Shown piece after piece: positions 24,821-34,524 of a stretch of 64,000 bases of DNA. The stretch is taken from assembly GCF_030486405.1 (NCBI RefSeq), contig NZ_CP129613.1, positions 5,208,001-5,272,000 on the forward strand, read 5' to 3'. A program made the position numbers and the translations under genes. Each line of letters opens with the position of its first letter. The first letter of the stretch is position 1. The notes under the pieces were generated by a model. The model saw only the letters and a program-made list of their open reading frames with translations. It did no database searches and was not told the origin of the DNA. The stretch is from Mycolicibacterium sp. HK-90. Lineage in GTDB: Bacteria > Actinomycetota > Actinomycetes > Mycobacteriales > Mycobacteriaceae.

Positions 24821-26035
24821 ATGACGACCTCCCTCGAACGTCCGCGCGCCGTCGTCGCGCCCGACCCCACCGTGCGGACGCTCGCGGTGCTCGCCCTGGC
24901 CCTCGGCGGGTTCGGGATCGGCACCACCGAATTCGTCGCGATGGGCCTGCTGCCCGACATCGCGACCGGCTTCGGGATCAGCGAGCCGACGGCGGGCCAC
25001 GTCATCTCCGCCTACGCGCTGGGAGTGGTGATCGGCGCGCCCGTCATCGCCGCGGTCACCGCACGGTGGCCCCGTAAGGCCCTGCTGCTCACCCTGATGG
25101 CGGTCTTCACCCTCGGCAACGTGGCCAGCATGCTCGCCCCGAGCTACCCCACCCTGGTGATCGCCCGGTTCGTCGCCGGTCTGCCGCATGGCGCGTTCTT
25201 CGGCATCGCCGCGCTGGCCGCCGCCCATCTGATGGGCCCGCAGAACCGGGCCAAGGCCGTGGCCTACGTGCTGTGCGGGCTTACGGTCGCGACCGTGCTG
25301 GGCGTCCCGCTCGCCTCCTGGCTCGGGCAGGCCCTGGGTTGGCGAAGTGCATTCGGCCTGGTGGTGGTCGTCGGCCTGATCACGTTGGCCGCCCAGTGGC
25401 GGTGGCTGCCCAACCACTTGCGGACCATGCACGTCACCAGCCCCTTGACCGAACTCGGTGCGCTGCGTCGGCCCCAGGTGTGGCTGGCGGTGCTGGTCGG
25501 CATGATCGGCTTCGGCGGGATGTTCGCGGTGTACACCTACATCAGCACGACGATGACCGACGTGACCGGACTGCCCCGGTCCCTGGTCCCCGTGGCGCTC
25601 ATGGTGTTCGGGCTCGGCATGGTGGTCGGCAATCTGGTCGGCGGCCGGCTGGCCGACGCCTCGGTGGTCCGCGCGCTGTACGTGTCGCTGGGCTCGTTGG
25701 CGGCGCTGTTGGCCGCGTTCTCGGTCGGTTCGCACAGCCCGTGGACCGCGTTGCCGCTGCTGTTCGGCGTCGGTATGGCCGGGTCGGCCGTCGGCCCCGC
25801 ATTGCAGACCCGCTTGATGGACGTCGCTCACGATGCGCAGACCCTGGCCGCCGCGCTCAATCACTCCGCACTCAACATCGGCAATGCCACGGGAGCCTGG
25901 GTGGGCGGTCTGGTGATCGCGGCCGGCCTCGGTTACACCGCCCCGGCCGCGGCCGGGGCACTCCTGGCCGTCGGTGGCCTGCTGGTGTTCACCGTGTCCG
26001 TCGCGCTCCAGCGCCGCACGCCTATTCCTCGATGA
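24821..26035 (+). CDS. MFS transporter, DHA1 (AraJ/YdhP-like) family
   Basis: 404-residue carrier with twelve hydrophobic helices. The first reads ALALGGFGIGTTEFVAMGLL, where GTTEFV is the signature of the DHA1 sugar-efflux/arabinose-efflux group, and helix 5 has the GLPHGAFFG block of the same group. Probable proton-driven efflux of sugars, nucleosides or drugs. It overlaps the convergent DUF5709 gene by 14 bases. Confidence 0.9.
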   Translation: MTTSLERPRAVVAPDPTVRTLAVLALALGGFGIGTTEFVAMGLLPDIATGFGISEPTAGHVISAYALGVVIGAPVIAAVTARWPRKALLLTLMAVFTLGNVASMLAPSYPTLVIARFVAGLPHGAFFGIAALAAAHLMGPQNRAKAVAYVLCGLTVATVLGVPLASWLGQALGWRSAFGLVVVVGLITLAAQWRWLPNHLRTMHVTSPLTELGALRRPQVWLAVLVGMIGFGGMFAVYTYISTTMTDVTGLPRSLVPVALMVFGLGMVVGNLVGGRLADASVVRALYVSLGSLAALLAAFSVGSHSPWTALPLLFGVGMAGSAVGPALQTRLMDVAHDAQTLAAALNHSALNIGNATGAWVGGLVIAAGLGYTAPAAAGALLAVGGLLVFTVSVALQRRTPIPR

Positions 26036-26399
26036 TGTGGACCGCGGCTTCTTCCGCAGACGCCGCGCCACCGTCGATGCCGACATCGGTGCCGAGCAGC
26101 TCGGCCTCCTCGTCCATACCGAAACCCGCGTCGGGGGCAACCAGCCGGCCCGACCGGCGGTCTCCGACCTCGTCGTCGCCGGCCTGTTCGTCGGGGTAAT
26201 CGGTGTCGTCGAGCTGCATCGCTGGGTCCGGTTCTTCCTCGGCCAGCTGGTCATCGAGGCTTTCGTGATCGCGCGGTTCCCGCCAGCGGTCCGGCGGCGA
26301 GTACCCCTCGTCGAGCAGATCATCGACACCCCGATCGATCAGAGTGTCTTCCTGAGTCAACTGGTTGTCGTCGTCGACGCTGTACCCGTCAGTACTCAT
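26022..26399 (-). CDS. DUF5709 acidic protein
   Basis: 125 residues, strongly acidic and low in complexity, with the diagnostic start SVDDDNQLTQEDTLIDRGVD and the motif DEGYSPPDRW. This is the actinobacterial DUF5709 family of unknown function, found next to stress and carotenoid genes in several species. No signal peptide or membrane segment is present. Confidence 0.85.
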   Translation of the reverse strand: MSTDGYSVDDDNQLTQEDTLIDRGVDDLLDEGYSPPDRWREPRDHESLDDQLAEEEPDPAMQLDDTDYPDEQAGDDEVGDRRSGRLVAPDAGFGMDEEAELLGTDVGIDGGAASAEEAAVHIIEE

Positions 26400-26629
26400 C
26401 TTTCAACGATGGCACAGGTTGCGTCGACCTGCGCCGCCTTGCCAGGTGGAACTCAGACCGCCAACCGGGGTTGCCTCGACCAGAGTGATCTGCTCGCCCA
26501 TCATTCTGAGAGATTTCGCATTTTCAGCTGAGAACTTCGGAATTTTCCGTCCCGATTCTCAATTAGACGTTATAGGCGGCAACCGGAAGTAGCGGGACTC
26601 CCGGTACGCCTGCAATGGAGGGTTGGGAA

Positions 26630-26923
26630 ATGAAGTCATACACCATCGCTGCGCTCGCCGCGGGCACACTTGCCGCCGGCACATTCCTTGGCGGCGTCGC
26701 CGCCGCCGCCCCGACCGGGCAATCGGCCGAACAAACCGTGAAAAGCCTCCAGACCAGCGGCTATCACGTGATCGTCAACCGTACCGGCGCGGCGCCACTG
26801 TCCAACTGCACCGTGTTGGGCGTGCGCCAGGGGCAGACTCACTCTACCGCCGACTCCAGGGGTGGCGGGTCGGTCAACACAACAGTGATTTCAAAAACTG
26901 TTTACGTCGACGTGGCCTGCTGA
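26630..26923 (+). CDS. small secreted protein, paralogue of the one at 45496-45822
   Basis: 97 residues with a signal peptide (MKSYTIAALAAGTLAAGTFL, cleavage after AAAAP). Mature part: TVKSLQTSGYHVIVNRTG, LSNCTVLGVRQGQ and the end KTVYVDVAC. The two Cys are probably disulfide-linked. It aligns by eye over its whole mature length with the protein at 45496-45822. ATG 26630 follows GGAGGGTTGGG; an upstream in-frame ATG at 26615 is less likely. A terminator hairpin lies downstream. Confidence 0.75.
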   Translation: MKSYTIAALAAGTLAAGTFLGGVAAAAPTGQSAEQTVKSLQTSGYHVIVNRTGAAPLSNCTVLGVRQGQTHSTADSRGGGSVNTTVISKTVYVDVAC

Positions 26924-26960
26924 GTGGGGAATAAAACCGGGCGCACATTTGTTTGAGACA

Positions 26961-26983
26961 CCAAACCGGAATTAGCGGTTTGG
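26961..26983. repeat. hairpin between secreted protein gene and terminator
   Basis: CCAAACCG 26961-26968 and CGGTTTGG 26976-26983 are a perfect 8-bp inverted repeat with a 7-base loop. It precedes a second, stronger hairpin at 27004, and the two may act together in termination. Confidence 0.45.
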
Positions 26984-27003
26984 CGAATATCGGTGCTTAC
27001 GAT

Positions 27004-27034
27004 CGGCCGCACAATTTGTGCGGCCGGTTGTTTT
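27004..27034 (+). terminator. Rho-independent terminator after the small secreted protein gene
   Basis: CGGCCGCAC 27004-27012 pairs with GTGCGGCCG 27018-27026 around AATTT, followed by GTTGTTTT (27027-27034). A strong GC stem and T-rich tail on the + strand, 80 bases after the gene. Confidence 0.65.
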
Positions 27035-27095
27035 GCGGCGAGGGCACCGGCGAAGGCCACCGAACTTGTCGGTGGGGCGGCGTACGGTACCGAAC

Positions 27096-27422
27096 ATGAG
27101 TTCGATATTGGTATCCGAGAGGGCCATCGAGAGGACTGTTGTCGGTGACGCCCTCGAACACCTGAACGCCGCCTGCAAGGAAATTGACGCGCTGTCGGTC
27201 CACGCCCTGACCCGGTCGGAACTCCAGGAGGTGTTGAGCCGGCTCGACGCCGGCGAGAAACGACTGGCGACGGCCCAACAACGACTGCTCGGACGAATGG
27301 TCGCCTCGGGTAACGCGTCGCCTCCCCGGTTCGACGCGGCTGCGATGCTGGCGCGCAGGCTGCGCATCTCGTCCGCCGAGGCGCAACGGCGGATCGCCGC
27401 CGCCAGCCAACCTTCCGACTGA
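27096..27422 (+). pseudogene. N-terminal remnant of a 13E12/DUF222 HNH-endonuclease-family gene
   Basis: 108 codons. The stretch ALTRSELQEVLSRLDAGEKR, AQQRLLGRMVASG and RRLRISSAEAQRRI matches the start of the mycobacterial 13E12 repeat family (DUF222 followed by an HNH nuclease), whose full members exceed 400 residues. The frame stops right where the DUF222 core would begin and no continuation is seen in other frames before the next gene, so this is a truncated relic. The 13E12 family is itself a mobile repeated element in mycobacteria. Confidence 0.65.
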
Positions 27423-27471
27423 ACACGGCACGCGAGTTCGGCGGCCTCGACTGTTGGGTATCCGACTGGTC

Positions 27472-28866
27472 GTGGCCTTCGACATCACGCCTACCGCGGC
27501 CCAGCATGACCTGGCCCGCCGGACACACGAATTCGCCGAGCAGATTGTCCGGCCCGTCGCGGCAGACTACGACCAGCGCCAAGAATTTCCATGGCCGGTG
27601 CTGGAAGAAGCGGCCACCCAGGGCTTCTACAGTCCGCTGTTCTATCGCGACCTGATCGGTGATCCGACGGGGCTGTCGCTGCCGATGTTCATGGAAGAGC
27701 TCTTCTGGGGTTGCGCCGGGATCGGCCTGGCCATCGTCATGCCGGCGCTGGCACTGTCAGCGATCGGCCAAGCCGCCACGGCAGAGCAGATGCTGCAGTG
27801 GGCGCCTGAATGCTTCGGGGCACCGGGCGATCTCAAACTCGCGGCGCTGGCGATCTCCGAGCCCGAGGGCGGGAGCGACGTACGCAACCTCCGCACCTAC
27901 GCGGTGCGCAATGGCTCCGGGCCGAACGCCGACTGGATCATCACCGGCCACAAGATGTGGATCGGCAACGGCGGCATCGCCAACGTGCACGTGGTCAATG
28001 CGGTCGTCGACAAGGAGCTCGGGCACAAAGGGCAGGCGCTGTTCATCGTGGAGGGCGGCGCTCCAGGCCTGGAAATGGTACGCAAACTCGACAAGCTGGG
28101 CTGTCGTGCCTCACATACGGCCGAACTGAAATTCGACGACGTACGAGTTCCTGCCGCCAATCTTCTCGGCGGTCCCGAGAAACTCGAGCGCAAGCTGGCG
28201 CGGGCCCGCGAGGTAGTCGAGGGCGCCAGGAATTCCGGCTCCGCCACGCTGGGAACCTTCGAGCAGACTAGGCCGATGGTGGCCGCTCAGGCTCTCGGAA
28301 TCGCCCGGGCAGCAATGGAATACGCGACAGAGTATGCGAACCGCCGGGTGGCCTTCGGCGGACCGATCATCGACAACCAGGGCATCGCCTTTCCGCTCGC
28401 CGACCTTGCTACGCAGATCGATGCGGCGCGCCTGCTGACCTGGCGCGCTTCCTGGATGGCGGCCACCGGCGTGCCATTCGACCGGGGCGAGGGTTCGATG
28501 TCGAAGCTGGCCGCCAGCGAGGTGGCGGTGAGGACCACGGAACGGGCCATCCAGACGATGGGCGGCTGGGGGTACGTCACCGATCATCCTGTCGAGAAGT
28601 GGTACCGGGACGCCAAGCTGTACACCATCTTCGAGGGCACCAGCGAGATCCAGCGCATCGTCATCGCGCACGCGCTCGGCGCCGCCGACGGCAAGCCGCC
28701 GCTACACGTCGACCTCGAGCCCTCCGGTGGCCCGTTGAACCGGTGGTTCGGCCGGGGCACCCCGCTGCGGACCCAGGCGGCCAACGCGGCGCTCTCCGCC
28801 AAAGACCGTCTGCCCGAACCGGTGATGCGGTTGGCCATGAAGGCCCTACGTCCACCCCGCAGGTGA
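27472..28866 (+). CDS. acyl-CoA dehydrogenase family protein
   Basis: 464-residue flavoenzyme. The N-terminal helical domain, the AISEPEGGSDVRN beta-domain entry, MWIGNGG and the C-terminal helices with QTMGGWGYVTDHPVEKWYRD and KLYTIFEGTSEIQRIVI are all typical; the last block contains the catalytic-region Glu of this family. A 60-residue C-terminal extension follows. GTG 27472 was chosen over TTG 27454. Mycobacterial genomes have dozens of fadE genes; which acyl-CoA it dehydrogenates is unknown. No KstR-type site was seen directly upstream. Confidence 0.9.
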   Translation: MAFDITPTAAQHDLARRTHEFAEQIVRPVAADYDQRQEFPWPVLEEAATQGFYSPLFYRDLIGDPTGLSLPMFMEELFWGCAGIGLAIVMPALALSAIGQAATAEQMLQWAPECFGAPGDLKLAALAISEPEGGSDVRNLRTYAVRNGSGPNADWIITGHKMWIGNGGIANVHVVNAVVDKELGHKGQALFIVEGGAPGLEMVRKLDKLGCRASHTAELKFDDVRVPAANLLGGPEKLERKLARAREVVEGARNSGSATLGTFEQTRPMVAAQALGIARAAMEYATEYANRRVAFGGPIIDNQGIAFPLADLATQIDAARLLTWRASWMAATGVPFDRGEGSMSKLAASEVAVRTTERAIQTMGGWGYVTDHPVEKWYRDAKLYTIFEGTSEIQRIVIAHALGAADGKPPLHVDLEPSGGPLNRWFGRGTPLRTQAANAALSAKDRLPEPVMRLAMKALRPPRR

Positions 28867-28893
28867 CCGTGCGCCGATTAAGCTCTCACGTCG

Positions 28894-29544
28894 ATGACCG
28901 TCACCGTCGACGCGATCGACGTCGCAGATCCACCGGAGGCCTGGGCGCCGGCCGGGTTCAGTGTCGATTCTGATGGCACCGAGGATCCAATATGCCGGGT
29001 CGGGGGTGTGCGGATCCGACTGGTCGGGCGCGGCCAGGGCACCGGCATTCTCGGATGGTCGTTGCGCGGACTGCCGTCAGACGGTGCCGTCGATGACCTC
29101 GACGGCATCCCGACGAGGCGCTCCGAACGGGCAACCACCGAGCCGGCCACCCATCCCAACGGCGTCGTCGCGATCGACCATGTCGTACTGATGTCGCCCG
29201 ACCTGGACCGCACGGTCACATCGATGGCCGCGATCGGGGTGGCCCCACGCCGGGAGCGGGACGGCGAACTCGGCGGCCGGCGGATCCGTCAGATCTTCTT
29301 CCGGCTCGGCGAGGTGATCCTCGAGGTCGTCGGATCACCAGAGTCGATGAGCGACGGTCCCTCGACGCTCTGGGGAATCACCTACGTCACGACCGACCTC
29401 GACGCGACGGCACGCTTCTTCGGCGACCACACCGGCCCGGTCAAGGACGCAGTGCAGCCCGGCCGCCGGATCACCACACTGCGGCACCGCGACCCCGGCA
29501 TGAGTGTTCCCACAGCGGTGATCTCGGCGACTCCCCGTCGTTGA
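28894..29544 (+). CDS. VOC (glyoxalase/bleomycin-resistance fold) family protein
   Basis: 216 residues. Two paired beta-alpha-beta-beta units are seen: VVAIDHVVLMSPDLDRTVTS and later TLWGITYVTTDLDATARFFG, each beginning with a conserved strand. REIFFRLGEVILEVVGSPE-type strand lies between. Metal ligands are not certain. The N-terminal ~80 residues may be a degenerate first unit. Function unknown. Confidence 0.75.
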   Translation: MTVTVDAIDVADPPEAWAPAGFSVDSDGTEDPICRVGGVRIRLVGRGQGTGILGWSLRGLPSDGAVDDLDGIPTRRSERATTEPATHPNGVVAIDHVVLMSPDLDRTVTSMAAIGVAPRRERDGELGGRRIRQIFFRLGEVILEVVGSPESMSDGPSTLWGITYVTTDLDATARFFGDHTGPVKDAVQPGRRITTLRHRDPGMSVPTAVISATPRR

Positions 29545-29591
29545 CGTGTGTCGGAACCCTCGCCCGCGACGCCGTTGCCTATCCTCAGCGG

Positions 29592-29780
29592 GTGACCGAT
29601 CCCGCGGACCGAGGACCGCTGTTCGACGGAATCCGGATCGGCCGGCCCGCGACCGGCGCGCTCATCGACGCCGGGTACCGGACCCTCGCGGATCTGCCCG
29701 CAGATCTCGATGAACTTCTCGCTCTTCACGGCGTCGGCCCGAGAGCGGTACGCCTTCTCGCCGAGGCACAGGAGAAATGA
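29592..29780 (+). CDS. helix-hairpin-helix mini-protein upstream of rnhA
   Basis: 62 residues from GTG 29592. The C-terminal part [30 protein letters not shown] is a helix-hairpin-helix motif with the HGVG hairpin, like the alpha-subunit C-terminal domain or DNA-repair HhH proteins, so it probably binds DNA or RNA backbone. It overlaps rnhA by 4 bases (ATGATG context), suggesting a partner or targeting factor for RNase HI. Confidence 0.65.
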   Translation: MTDPADRGPLFDGIRIGRPATGALIDAGYRTLADLPADLDELLALHGVGPRAVRLLAEAQEK

Positions 29781-30247
29781 TGGACAGCAACGTCGTGATC
29801 ATCCACACCGATGGCGGGTGCCGCCCGAACCCCGGCCCCGGCGGCTGGGGCGCGGTGCTGCGCCACGGTACGCACGTCCGGGAGATGTACGGCGGGGAGG
29901 CCGGGTCCACCAGCAACAACCGGATGGAGCTGACCGCACCCATCATGGCGCTCGAGGCGCTCACCCGGCCCGTCGTGGTGCACCTCCACACCGACAGCAC
30001 CTATGTCCGCAACGGCATCACCAAATGGGTGCTCGGCTGGGAGCGCAACGGTTGGCTGACCGCCGCCAAGCAGCCGGTGAAGAACGTCGATCTGTGGCAG
30101 CGACTGCAGGCAGCCTGCTCGCAGCACCAGGTCGAGTGGTTCTGGGTGAAGGGGCACTCCGGTATCGCCGACAACGAGTTGGCCGACGAGCTCGCGACGC
30201 GGGGCCTACGGGAAGCGGTCGAGGGTTCCCGCGACCTAGTTCCCTGA
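29777..30247 (+). CDS. rnhA: ribonuclease HI
   Basis: Cleaves the RNA strand of RNA-DNA hybrids. 156 residues, the normal single-domain length. The four metal-binding acids are visible: Asp12 (HTDGGC), Glu51 (NNRMELTA), Asp73 (HTDSTYV) and Asp137 ([10 protein letters not shown]). The basic handle ([15 protein letters not shown]) is present. Start ATG 29777 or the adjacent ATG 29780. It is translated after the HhH mini-protein and overlaps the convergent ligD gene tail by 12 bases. Confidence 0.96.
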   Translation: MMDSNVVIIHTDGGCRPNPGPGGWGAVLRHGTHVREMYGGEAGSTSNNRMELTAPIMALEALTRPVVVHLHTDSTYVRNGITKWVLGWERNGWLTAAKQPVKNVDLWQRLQAACSQHQVEWFWVKGHSGIADNELADELATRGLREAVEGSRDLVP

Positions 30248-32512
30248 CTCCCACACCACTTCATCCGGCGTCTTGTCCGGCCGCAGGCCACGCCAGCTCG
30301 GTTGGCGCAGACGATGATCCGAGGTGCGCTCGCTGTAGCGCACCTCCCCCACCAGCTCGGGTCGCACAAAGGTGACCCCTTTGGCATCGAGCTTCGGCAG
30401 CGGCTTGTCGAAGGGTGATTCGTCGGTGTGCAGCGGGGCCAGCATGCCCTTGAGCTTGGTCAACTCCTTCTCGGTGAAACCGGTACCGACCCGGCCGGCG
30501 AACTGCAGGCCGTCGGGGCCGGGCACGCCGAGCAGCAGGGCCCCGATCCCGCTGCTGCGTCCACCCTCGCCCTGACGCCAGCCGCCGATCACGGCCTCCT
30601 GGGTGTTCCAGATCTTGTCCTTGATCCAGGACGCCGACCGGCGGCCCGGCTGGTAGGTCGAATCGCGTTTCTTGGCGATCACGCCCTCGAACCGTTGTCG
30701 GCGGGCATGCTCCATGGCCTCGGGTCCGTCGCCGGGCAGCGGCGCGGGCACGATCAGCCCGCCACCGGCGGCCAACGCCTCCAACACCTTTCGCCGGTCG
30801 GAGTACTTGGCACGCAACAACGACCGGCCGTCGAGCCACAGGATGTCGAAGGCCCAGTACTCGACTCGGGTGGATCTTGCCCGGTTCTGCATCTCACCGA
30901 AGCTGGGCACCCCGGATTCGTCGAGGGCCACCGCCTCACCGTCGAGCACCACATGGTGGTCGGCGAGATCGGCTGCCAGGGCCCGCAATTGCGGGTATTC
31001 GCCGGTGACATCGCGCCCGCGGCGCGAACGCAGTTGCAGGCGGCCGTGGTCGGCCTCGACCAGCACCCGGTAGCCGTCCCACTTGCCCTCGAACGCCCAT
31101 TGCGTGGCCTTGAGTTTGTCGACCGAGCCCTCGGTGGCCAACATCGGTGCGAAATCCTGCGGCTCGGGTGTTGCCGACTTCTGGTCCTTCATCCGGTGGG
31201 CGAGCCAGTTCTTGCCCTCGGTCTGGATCAGCGCGTAGCGGCCGTCGATGCGGTTACCGCGCAGCGTGAAGATGACTTCGCCATTTTTGTCCTCGGCGTT
31301 GTCGGTGACCCGGAACTTCTCGGCATCGTAGGTTCCGGTGTCCCAGATGACCATCTTCCCGGCGCCGTACTCCCCCTTGGGGATGTCGCCGTGGAAGGCC
31401 AGGTACTCGATCGGGTGGTCTTCGGTATGCACCGCAAGGTGATTCACCGCGGTGGTCTCGGGCAGGTTCTTGGGCACCGCCCAGCTGACGAGCACCCCAT
31501 CGCGTTCCAGCCGCAGGTCGTAGTGCAATCGCCGTGCGTGATGTTCCTGAATCACGAACCGGTCGTTGTTGCCGGTCGTCGGAACGTCCTGGGGCACGGG
31601 CTCTGGCGTCTTGGCCGCATCACGCATGCTGCGATAGGTGGTGAGCTTGTCGGGCCGCGGCGCGTCCTCATCGAGCCCGGCAAGCAGATCGCCGTCGTCG
31701 GAAACCCGTTGCAGTACTTCATCGAAACGCAGGTGGCGCAGGTCCGGATCGGCGATCTCGTCCCACGTGCGGGGCGCCGCGACGGTCGGATACTCCCGGC
31801 CGCGTAGCGAGTAGGGCGCGATCGTGGTCTTGGCCCCGTTGTTCTGACTCCAGTCCAGGAACACCTTCTGGGCCCGGACGCTGCGGGTCATCGTGGCGGT
31901 GACCAACTTGGGCATCGACTGTTCCAACTGCACGGCCACCCGTTTGGCCAGTACCGAGGCGCCCCGGGAACTGATCGGGTCGGCCAGTGGCACGTACAGA
32001 TGCAGGCCCTTGCTGCCGCTGGTGAGCGGATACGTCGTCAGCCCGATGTCGCTCATCAGCTCACGCACCGCCCCGGCTACCTCGCACAACTGCGGCATGG
32101 TGACGCCCTCGCCCGGATCGAGGTCGAACACGATCCGGGTGGCCGGGCCCTGTCCACCGTCGGAGGTGAAACGCCATTGCGGCACATGGACTTCGAGTGC
32201 GGCCTGCTGGGCGATCCAGGCCAGCCCCTCCCGGGTGTTGACGATCGGGTAGGTGGTGGTCCCGGACTTGTGCACGATGGTGCCGCGCTCCAGCCAGCTC
32301 GGCGCCGACGACGCCAGCTGCTTTTCGAAGAACGACGCCTGTTCGACCCCGTTGGGCCAGCGTTTGCGGGTGACCGGGCGGCCGGCGATGTGCGCCACCA
32401 TGACCTCGGCGATGCTCAGGTAGTAGTCGAACACCTCGGCCTTGGTGGTGCCGGACGCGGGATAGAGCACCTTGTCAGGGTTCGTCAGCCGAACCCGCTC
32501 ATAGCGCTCCAT
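30236..32512 (-). CDS. ligD: multifunctional NHEJ DNA ligase LigD
   Basis: Bacterial non-homologous end joining enzyme (758 aa). Domain order is polymerase (about 1-290, with Asp130 and Asp132 in FDLDPGEG), 3'-phosphoesterase (about 315-440, [13 protein letters not shown] at 324) and ATP-dependent ligase (about 455-758, catalytic Lys477 in EGKWDGYR). This POL-PE-LIG order is the mycobacterial one. ATG 32512 gives the standard N-terminus [18 protein letters not shown]; an upstream extension is spurious. Its partner Ku lies 12 kb away, separated by the polyol locus. Confidence 0.97.
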   Translation of the reverse strand: MERYERVRLTNPDKVLYPASGTTKAEVFDYYLSIAEVMVAHIAGRPVTRKRWPNGVEQASFFEKQLASSAPSWLERGTIVHKSGTTTYPIVNTREGLAWIAQQAALEVHVPQWRFTSDGGQGPATRIVFDLDPGEGVTMPQLCEVAGAVRELMSDIGLTTYPLTSGSKGLHLYVPLADPISSRGASVLAKRVAVQLEQSMPKLVTATMTRSVRAQKVFLDWSQNNGAKTTIAPYSLRGREYPTVAAPRTWDEIADPDLRHLRFDEVLQRVSDDGDLLAGLDEDAPRPDKLTTYRSMRDAAKTPEPVPQDVPTTGNNDRFVIQEHHARRLHYDLRLERDGVLVSWAVPKNLPETTAVNHLAVHTEDHPIEYLAFHGDIPKGEYGAGKMVIWDTGTYDAEKFRVTDNAEDKNGEVIFTLRGNRIDGRYALIQTEGKNWLAHRMKDQKSATPEPQDFAPMLATEGSVDKLKATQWAFEGKWDGYRVLVEADHGRLQLRSRRGRDVTGEYPQLRALAADLADHHVVLDGEAVALDESGVPSFGEMQNRARSTRVEYWAFDILWLDGRSLLRAKYSDRRKVLEALAAGGGLIVPAPLPGDGPEAMEHARRQRFEGVIAKKRDSTYQPGRRSASWIKDKIWNTQEAVIGGWRQGEGGRSSGIGALLLGVPGPDGLQFAGRVGTGFTEKELTKLKGMLAPLHTDESPFDKPLPKLDAKGVTFVRPELVGEVRYSERTSDHRLRQPSWRGLRPDKTPDEVVWESGN

Positions 32513-32567
32513 GACGCCAACGTATACCCACTGTGCGCGGGTCCGAGCCTGCGGCGACGACGCGTTT

Positions 32568-33650
32568 CTAGCCGATCCGCTCCCCGGTGTCGGGGTGGAA
32601 CATGTGCACCACACCGTCCGGCGTCTTGCGGAGTTCGACGCTGTCGGCCAACTTGACCGGGCCACGCGACAGCGCACGGGCGACGATCTGGACGTCCGGC
32701 CCGGCGTGGGTGTACAGGTAGATCTCGCTGCCCAGATCCTCGATCAGGTCGATGACGACGTCGATTCCGCCGCCGTCGGACACCTGGAGGTGTTCCGGCC
32801 GCACGCCGACGGTGACCTGCTCGAGCCCGGCGTCGTGCAGCAGGGTCAGCTGGTCCCGCTCGAGCCGGAGGGTGGCATCGTCGCCGATCCGCACACCGTC
32901 GCTGACGATCGGCCCGGTCACCAGGTTCATCGCCGGAGACCCGATGAATCCTGCGACGAACGCGTTGGCCGGTTTGTTGTAGAGCTCGGCCGGGGAGGCG
33001 AACTGCTGCAACTTGCCGTTGCGCAGCACCGCGACCCGATCCCCCATCGTCATCGCCTCCACCTGGTCGTGCGTGACGTAGACCGTGGTGGTCCCGAGCC
33101 GGCGTTGCAGCGCGGCGATCTGGGTGCGGGTCTGCACCCGCAGTTTGGCGTCCAGGTTGGACAGCGGCTCGTCCATGCAGAACACCTGCGGCTCCCGGAC
33201 GATCGCGCGGCCCATCGCGACGCGCTGGCGCTGCCCACCCGACAGCTTGGCGGGCTTGCGGTCCAGAAACTGCTCGAGGTCGAGCAGTTTGGCCGCCTCC
33301 TCCACCTTGCGCCGCCGTTCGGCCGCCGGAACTCCGCGCAGCTTGAGCGCGAAACCCATGTTCTCGGCAACGGTTTTGGTCGGGTACAGCGCGTAGTTCT
33401 GGAACACCATCGCGATGTCGCGGTCTTTGGACGGCACGCCGACCATGTCCTTGCCACCGATCTCGATGCTGCCCTCGTCGATGTCCTCCAGACCGGCCAG
33501 CATGCGCAGCGCGGTGCTCTTACCCGAGCCGGACGGCCCGACGAGCACCACGAACTCACCGTCGGCGATGTCGAGGTTCAGCGAGTCGACCGCCAGGCGG
33601 TCCGAGCCTTCGTAGATGCACGAGGCGTTCCGGTAGGTGATTGCAGCCAT
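32568..33650 (-). CDS. sugar/polyol ABC importer ATPase, UgpC/MsmK class
   Basis: 360 aa. Walker A GPSGSGKST, signature LSGGQRQR, Walker B VFCMDEPLSNLDAKL, and the C-terminal OB-like MalK regulatory domain (VTVGVRPEHLQVSDGG). Last gene of the importer operon, 13 bases after the second permease. ATG 33650 was chosen for the MAAITYRN start; the upstream in-frame extension would enter the permease gene. Drives uptake of the polyol handled by the divergent dehydrogenases. Confidence 0.94.
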   Translation of the reverse strand: MAAITYRNASCIYEGSDRLAVDSLNLDIADGEFVVLVGPSGSGKSTALRMLAGLEDIDEGSIEIGGKDMVGVPSKDRDIAMVFQNYALYPTKTVAENMGFALKLRGVPAAERRRKVEEAAKLLDLEQFLDRKPAKLSGGQRQRVAMGRAIVREPQVFCMDEPLSNLDAKLRVQTRTQIAALQRRLGTTTVYVTHDQVEAMTMGDRVAVLRNGKLQQFASPAELYNKPANAFVAGFIGSPAMNLVTGPIVSDGVRIGDDATLRLERDQLTLLHDAGLEQVTVGVRPEHLQVSDGGGIDVVIDLIEDLGSEIYLYTHAGPDVQIVARALSRGPVKLADSVELRKTPDGVVHMFHPDTGERIG

Positions 33651-33663
33651 TTGTCTTGTCTCC

Positions 33664-34524
33664 CTATTTGATCGCGCCGAAGGACAGTCCACGAACCAGC
33701 TTGTTCTGCGCTATCCAGCCCGCCAGCACCACCGGCAGGGCGGCCATGGTCGCCGCTGCGCACAACTTGGCCCAGTACAGGCCTTCGCCGGCGATGAAGC
33801 CGACCAGGAACACCGGCATGGTCTGGGCTTGCACCGCAGTGAGGTTCACCGCGAAGAAGAACTCGTTCCAGGCGAAGATCACGCAGATGAGCGCGGTCGC
33901 CGCGATGCCCGGCGACACCAGCGGCAGGATCACCTCACGCACGGAACGCCAGGTGCTGGCGCCGTCCAGGCTCGCGGCCTCCAAGAGTTCACCGGGCACC
34001 TCCAGGAAGAAGGACCGCATCATCCACACCGCGATCGGCAGGTTCATCGCCGTGTACAGGATGATCAGTGCCCAGATGTTGTCCAGCAGACCGATGTTCG
34101 ACACGATCACGTACATCGGGATGATCGCGGCGACGATCGGCAACATCTTGGTGCTCATGAAGAAGAACAAGGCATCCTTGGTCTTGCGCACCGGGCGCAG
34201 CGACAACGCGAACGCGGCCGGAATACCGAGGGCCAGCACCAGGATCGTCGACACCGTGGTGGCGAACAGCGAGTTCAGCAAGCTGGTGCCGACGCCCTGG
34301 GCGAACACTGCCCTGAACTCGTCGAGGGTCGGGACGAAGAACAGCTTCGGCGTGGTGGTGTAGGCGTCGACCTCCTGCTTGAACGCGGTCAACACCATCC
34401 AGAACACCGGGAAGAAGAACCACAGGCCCACCAGCCAGGCCACCGCACCCCACGGATCGAACTTGCGGCGCTTGACCTTTGCCGGCTTCACCGCGGTGTC
34501 GGTCGTCGTCGTGACGGTGCTCAT
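33664..34524 (-). CDS. sugar/polyol ABC importer permease, MalG class
   Basis: 286 aa with six membrane helices and the ATPase-coupling EAA loop EAASLDGASTWRSVREVILP. The start shares a base with the stop of the other permease (TGATG). Typical second permease of carbohydrate uptake type 1 importers. Confidence 0.93.
   Translation of the reverse strand: MSTVTTTTDTAVKPAKVKRRKFDPWGAVAWLVGLWFFFPVFWMVLTAFKQEVDAYTTTPKLFFVPTLDEFRAVFAQGVGTSLLNSLFATTVSTILVLALGIPAAFALSLRPVRKTKDALFFFMSTKMLPIVAAIIPMYVIVSNIGLLDNIWALIILYTAMNLPIAVWMMRSFFLEVPGELLEAASLDGASTWRSVREVILPLVSPGIAATALICVIFAWNEFFFAVNLTAVQAQTMPVFLVGFIAGEGLYWAKLCAAATMAALPVVLAGWIAQNKLVRGLSFGAIK

Noticed and set aside
24071..26329. 752-codon minus-strand ORF opposite the LLM and MFS genes
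   Set aside because: Shadow frame rich in Arg, Gly, His and Gln with no motif; the + strand frames encode recognisable families.
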